Assembly: GCA_016844285.1 (NCBI GenBank) | Contig: JAENIS010000062.1 | Location: 1 to 16,846 of the forward strand | DNA: 16,846 nt | Direction of reading: 5' to 3' | Origin: Dehalococcoidales bacterium | Lineage (GTDB): Bacteria > Chloroflexota > Dehalococcoidia > Dehalococcoidales > UBA2162 | Shown here: one piece after another, positions 14,234 to 16,846 of the stretch | Numbering within the stretch: position 1 is the first letter of the stretch | Layout: each line of letters opens with the position of its first letter | Notes under the pieces: model-generated | Database searches by the model: none | Told to the model about the DNA's origin: nothing | The model's input: the letters and a program-made list of their open reading frames with translations, nothing else | Made by a program: the position numbers and the translations under genes

Positions 14234-15835
14234 TTGGCAGGGTCAGAGATTGTGTCCTGGGATAAAGTTAAAGAAGCCAGAAAGCGCCTTTCCCGTGAAA
14301 CTGGCACCATTGTCAAAGACTGGGGCGGGAAGCTCCCCATTGCCATCATTTACCCCAATTCCTACAACATCGGCATGTCCAACCTGGGCATCCAGACTAT
14401 CTATCGCCTGCTGAATGATTACCCCGGAATCGTCTGTGAGCGTGCCTTCTGGGAAAAGGAAGATAAGACTGCTTTATCACTCGAATCGCAGCGACCGCTT
14501 TCGGATTTTGCCGTGCTCGCTTTCTCCGTCACCTACGAGCTTGACTACTTTAACATCGTATCGATTCTGAAGTCGGCGGGGATACCTCTTTATGCTCGCG
14601 ACCGTGATGAAAGCCACCCCCTGGTTATTGCTGGCGGCCCCTGTATTATGGCCAACCCCATGCCTCTCGCCCCCTTCTTTGATTGCCTGTGCATTGGTGA
14701 AGCCGAGCCAATACTGCCGGCGCTGCTACCGGTACTGACGGAAGGACTGAACGGTAAGCGGGAAGAGCTACTAAAGGCACTGGCCTCACTACCCGGCCTG
14801 TATGTCCCACAATCCCATGATGGTACGCCGGTCGTCCGGCAGTGGGCGAAACATCTCGATGACTTCCCGGTGCACTCGGTCATACTTACCCCGGATACCG
14901 AGCTTGGCGACCTCTACCTCATTGAGATTGAGCGGGGCTGTCAGTGGGGCTGTCGCTTTTGTCTGGCTGGCCACACCTTTCGACCGGTGCGCTTCCGCTC
15001 TGTCGATAGCCTGCTCGCCCAGGCGGAAGAGGGACTAAAATACCGCCTGCGACTGGGGCTGGTCGGGGCGGTAGTGCCTGATTACCCCCATTTTGAAGAG
15101 CTACTGAGTCGGTTAAAGCCGATGGGGGCTGAGCTCTCCGTCAGCTCGCTACGCATCAAGCCTCTCCCCACGACACTATTGAAGGAGATGGCCAAGGGCG
15201 GCGCTGGAACCATTGTGCTTGCCCCGGAGGCTGGCTCAGAGCGCCTGCGCCAGGTCATTAAAAAGGGTATTAACGAGGATGATATCCTGGTAGCCATCAA
15301 TCGGGTAGCCGGGGAAGGGCTAAAGCAGCTCAAGCTCTACTTCATGATTGGTCTGCCCACGGAGACTGATGAAGACATCGAGGAGATGGTGAAGCTTACC
15401 CTGAAGTGCAAGGCTATCCTTGATAGCAAACAAACTGGCTGCCGTCTTACCCTGAGTGTTGCTCCCTTTGTCCCCAAAGCAGGCACACCCTTCCAGTGGC
15501 TACCGATGGCCGAACTGACCACGCTGAATCGCCGCTTATCCTTACTCAAAAATAGCCTGTCGTCTAAAGGAATCAGGGTGAAATGGGAAAGCCCGGCCTG
15601 GAGTGAGGTTCAGGCAGTCCTGGCCCGGGGAGACGCCAAAATGGCTGAAGTCCTGGCTAATATGGAAGGGCTGTCCCTGGCCGGCTGGCGCCAGAGCATG
15701 AAAGAGTATCACCTGGATATTGACTACTCTGCCCACCAGCGGTGGGATGTCAGCCAACAACTACCCTGGGCAATACTGGACTCAGGCATTGCCCCCGGCC
15801 ACCTCAAGCTTGAGCTAGAGAGGTCACTGGTCTGA
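14234..15835 (+). CDS. B12-binding-domain-type radical SAM protein
   Basis: Up to 533 residues. The N-terminal half (about 35-165) has the Rossmann-like arrangement found in cobalamin-binding radical SAM proteins (IAIIYPNSYNIGMSNLGIQTIYRLLN, SVTYELDYFNIVSILKSAGIPL, VIAGGPCIMANP, GEAEPILPALL), but no DxHxxG base-off cobalamin motif. The radical SAM barrel follows, with the cluster motif CQWGCRFC (C236, C240, C243), the SSLRIKPLP segment, LAPEAGSERLR (about 333-343) and KLYFMIGLPTETDED. It resembles the TIGR03960-like family; the substrate is unknown. The usual DUF2344 neighbour of that family is absent. The start is unsettled: TTG 14234 touches AGGGGGGG, whereas GTG 14252 has AGGG nine bases upstream; a stop at 14225 limits extension. 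Confidence 0.88.
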   Translation: MAGSEIVSWDKVKEARKRLSRETGTIVKDWGGKLPIAIIYPNSYNIGMSNLGIQTIYRLLNDYPGIVCERAFWEKEDKTALSLESQRPLSDFAVLAFSVTYELDYFNIVSILKSAGIPLYARDRDESHPLVIAGGPCIMANPMPLAPFFDCLCIGEAEPILPALLPVLTEGLNGKREELLKALASLPGLYVPQSHDGTPVVRQWAKHLDDFPVHSVILTPDTELGDLYLIEIERGCQWGCRFCLAGHTFRPVRFRSVDSLLAQAEEGLKYRLRLGLVGAVVPDYPHFEELLSRLKPMGAELSVSSLRIKPLPTTLLKEMAKGGAGTIVLAPEAGSERLRQVIKKGINEDDILVAINRVAGEGLKQLKLYFMIGLPTETDEDIEEMVKLTLKCKAILDSKQTGCRLTLSVAPFVPKAGTPFQWLPMAELTTLNRRLSLLKNSLSSKGIRVKWESPAWSEVQAVLARGDAKMAEVLANMEGLSLAGWRQSMKEYHLDIDYSAHQRWDVSQQLPWAILDSGIAPGHLKLELERSLV

Positions 15836-15864
15836 ATTACCATCGGCCGTATACTGGCTGACAG

Positions 15865-15901
15865 GAGATTGTTTAATAGACCTACCCCTGGCGACAATCT
15901 C
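15865..15901. repeat. Inverted repeat upstream of smpB
   Basis: GAGATTGT (15865-15872) and ACAATCTC (15894-15901) are perfect 8-base arms separated by 21 bases. No T-run follows, so it is not a normal terminator. It could be a regulator site before the smpB promoter or a coincidence. Confidence 0.35.
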
Positions 15902-15931
15902 AAGCCTTCAGGCGAGAATCCCGAGATGTGG

Positions 15932-15937
15932 TATAAT
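15932..15937 (+). promoter_or_regulatory. Consensus -10 box placed for leaderless smpB mRNA
   Basis: A perfect TATAAT ends only 8 bases before the smpB ATG at 15946. Transcription would start at or next to the ATG itself, and there is no ribosome binding site. The -35 region (around TTCAGG at 15907-15912) is weak. Its position strongly suggests a leaderless transcript. Confidence 0.6.
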
Positions 15938-15945
15938 TAAGTGGT

Positions 15946-16419
15946 ATGGCTATTAAGATAATAGCGACTAACCGCAAGGCTTACCATGACTACCACGTAC
16001 AGGATAGTGTGGAAGCCGGTCTCGCCCTTACCGGCACGGAGATAAAGTCAATCCGGGACAGTATGGTGAACCTGACTGAAGCCTATGTCAGGCCTGAAGC
16101 CGGGGAGTTGTGGCTACTTAACGCTCATATTGCTCGTTATGAAGCCGGTAGCTACATGAGTCACGAGCCGAGACGACCAAGAAAGCTTTTGCTCCATCGT
16201 AAAGAGATAAGAGACCTCACCGCCAAGGTAGCCGAAAAAGGCTTGACACTGGTGCCGCTCAAGCTGTATCTCAAGGATAACCTGGCGAAGGTAGAGGTAG
16301 CCCTGGCCAGAGGTAAGAAGATGTATGACAAGCGGGAGGCGATGGCTCGCCGTGAGGCAGACAGGGAGATGGAGCGAGCCATCAAAAGGCAAAGGACAAA
16401 AGACACCGCTCATATTTGA
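15946..16419 (+). CDS. smpB: SsrA-binding protein SmpB
   Basis: A 157-residue protein that binds tmRNA and brings it to stalled ribosomes for trans-translation. Conserved parts are visible: ATNRKAYHDY at the start, AGLALTGTEIKSIR, NLTEAYVR, LWLLNAHIARYEAGSYMSHEPRRPRKLLLHRKEI (the tRNA-like-domain-binding barrel), LTLVPLKLYLKDNLAKVEVALARGKKMYDKREAMARREADREMERAI. The C-terminal basic tail is the part that lies in the empty mRNA channel. Length is normal. Its partner ssrA begins 16 bases after the stop codon. It appears to be made from a leaderless message starting at the -10 box just upstream. Confidence 0.98.
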   Translation: MAIKIIATNRKAYHDYHVQDSVEAGLALTGTEIKSIRDSMVNLTEAYVRPEAGELWLLNAHIARYEAGSYMSHEPRRPRKLLLHRKEIRDLTAKVAEKGLTLVPLKLYLKDNLAKVEVALARGKKMYDKREAMARREADREMERAIKRQRTKDTAHI

Positions 16420-16435
16420 GCTATCTCCAGTTTAT

Positions 16436-16791
16436 GGGGGCGCGTGGCTTCGACAGGGGAGGTGTGCTACCGGATTGCAGGCTGAGGTGCCATCAACCTC
16501 ACAAAACAGGTGGCAAAAAACAACTGCCGAAGATGCAGTTCTCGTTGCTGCCTAATTAGTTAGGTGGCACATCCAACCTGACCTCTCCTCAACGGGTTGG
16601 GATTGGGTGACGATTAGTTGAGGTGCCATTGCTCTGATGTCGATAAGAGTGGTGAAAGAAAATATCGACTGGCCTGGCTAAACTCGGTCAGCAGAGGCTA
16701 ACCAGGCAAGATAAAAGAGCTGACTAAGCTTGTAGCATGTCCTGGGCAGCTTCTCTTGGACGGGGAGTTCGACTCTCCCCCGCCTCCACCA
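16436..16791 (+). ncRNA. ssrA: Transfer-messenger RNA (tmRNA)
   Basis: A complete 356-base tmRNA. The 5' end GGGGGCG (16436-16442) pairs with CGCCTCC near the 3' end, with one G-U pair, to form the acceptor stem, and CCA is encoded at 16789-16791. GGCTTCGACAGG follows the 5' strand, as in known tmRNAs. The T-arm GGGGAGTTCGACTCTCCCC is at 16762-16780. The tag reading frame ends AEDAVLVAA followed by TAA (16553-16555); the alanine-rich hydrophobic end is the usual protease signal. The resume codon cannot be fixed by eye: in frame upstream are AAA, ACA, ACT. Several hairpin-capable stretches between 16560 and 16730 fit the pseudoknots. I see no terminator in the last 55 bases of the window. Confidence 0.97.
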
Positions 16792-16846
16792 AACCATACA
16801 ATTCTTCCCTCGGGCATTATCGTCATGGGGATAGATTCGTGGGTTG

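Overview
The window looks like chromosomal sequence from an anaerobic bacterium of the Chloroflexota, probably Dehalococcoidia-like. This is an inference from the gene mix: a short anaerobic-type ThiC, PdxS/PdxT, an R3H-domain SpoIIIAA-like ATPase, a B12-type radical SAM enzyme, acyl-CoA dehydrogenase with a 4-hydroxybutyryl-CoA dehydratase, and many hairpin-rich intergenic repeats. No rRNA or taxonomic marker gene is present to prove it. Most genes are moderately GC-rich; the block at about 12410-14215 is visibly AT-richer.

Layout. At 1-447 a consensus promoter drives a small two-helix membrane protein. It converges on a leftward cluster (444-3299): a CPBP intramembrane protease, a site-2 (M50) protease and cinA. 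The last two are one base apart. thiC (3608-4903, minus) follows, preceded by a complete regulatory leader: sigma70-type promoter, TPP aptamer with visible P1 and P2 strands, a terminator hairpin with a U-rich tail, and an aptamer strand that can pair with the terminator as an antiterminator. Two related inverted-repeat elements flank thiC.

Rightward from 5342 come rsmG, an acyl-CoA dehydrogenase, and a 4-hydroxybutyryl-CoA dehydratase gene broken by what looks like a 55-nt out-of-frame deletion. All four iron-sulfur ligands are still encoded. Then pdxS and pdxT (pyridoxal phosphate synthase) and the R3H/AAA ATPase. Each of the three junctions from the broken gene to the ATPase holds a copy of the same hairpin-rich element with inverted ends, and one copy has another repeat nested in it.

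At 12431-14202 sits an AT-richer module with its own strong promoter: a HicA-like toxin, a HicB antitoxin with a long C-terminal extension, and an unrecognised 231-residue protein. The series ends with a radical SAM protein, smpB, and a complete ssrA (tmRNA) gene 16 bases after smpB, so both components of trans-translation are adjacent.

Most interesting: the broken dehydratase, the hicAB-plus-unknown module, the repeat elements (including the nested copy), the fully readable TPP switch, and near-leaderless promoter arrangements at smpB and rsmG and possibly cinA.
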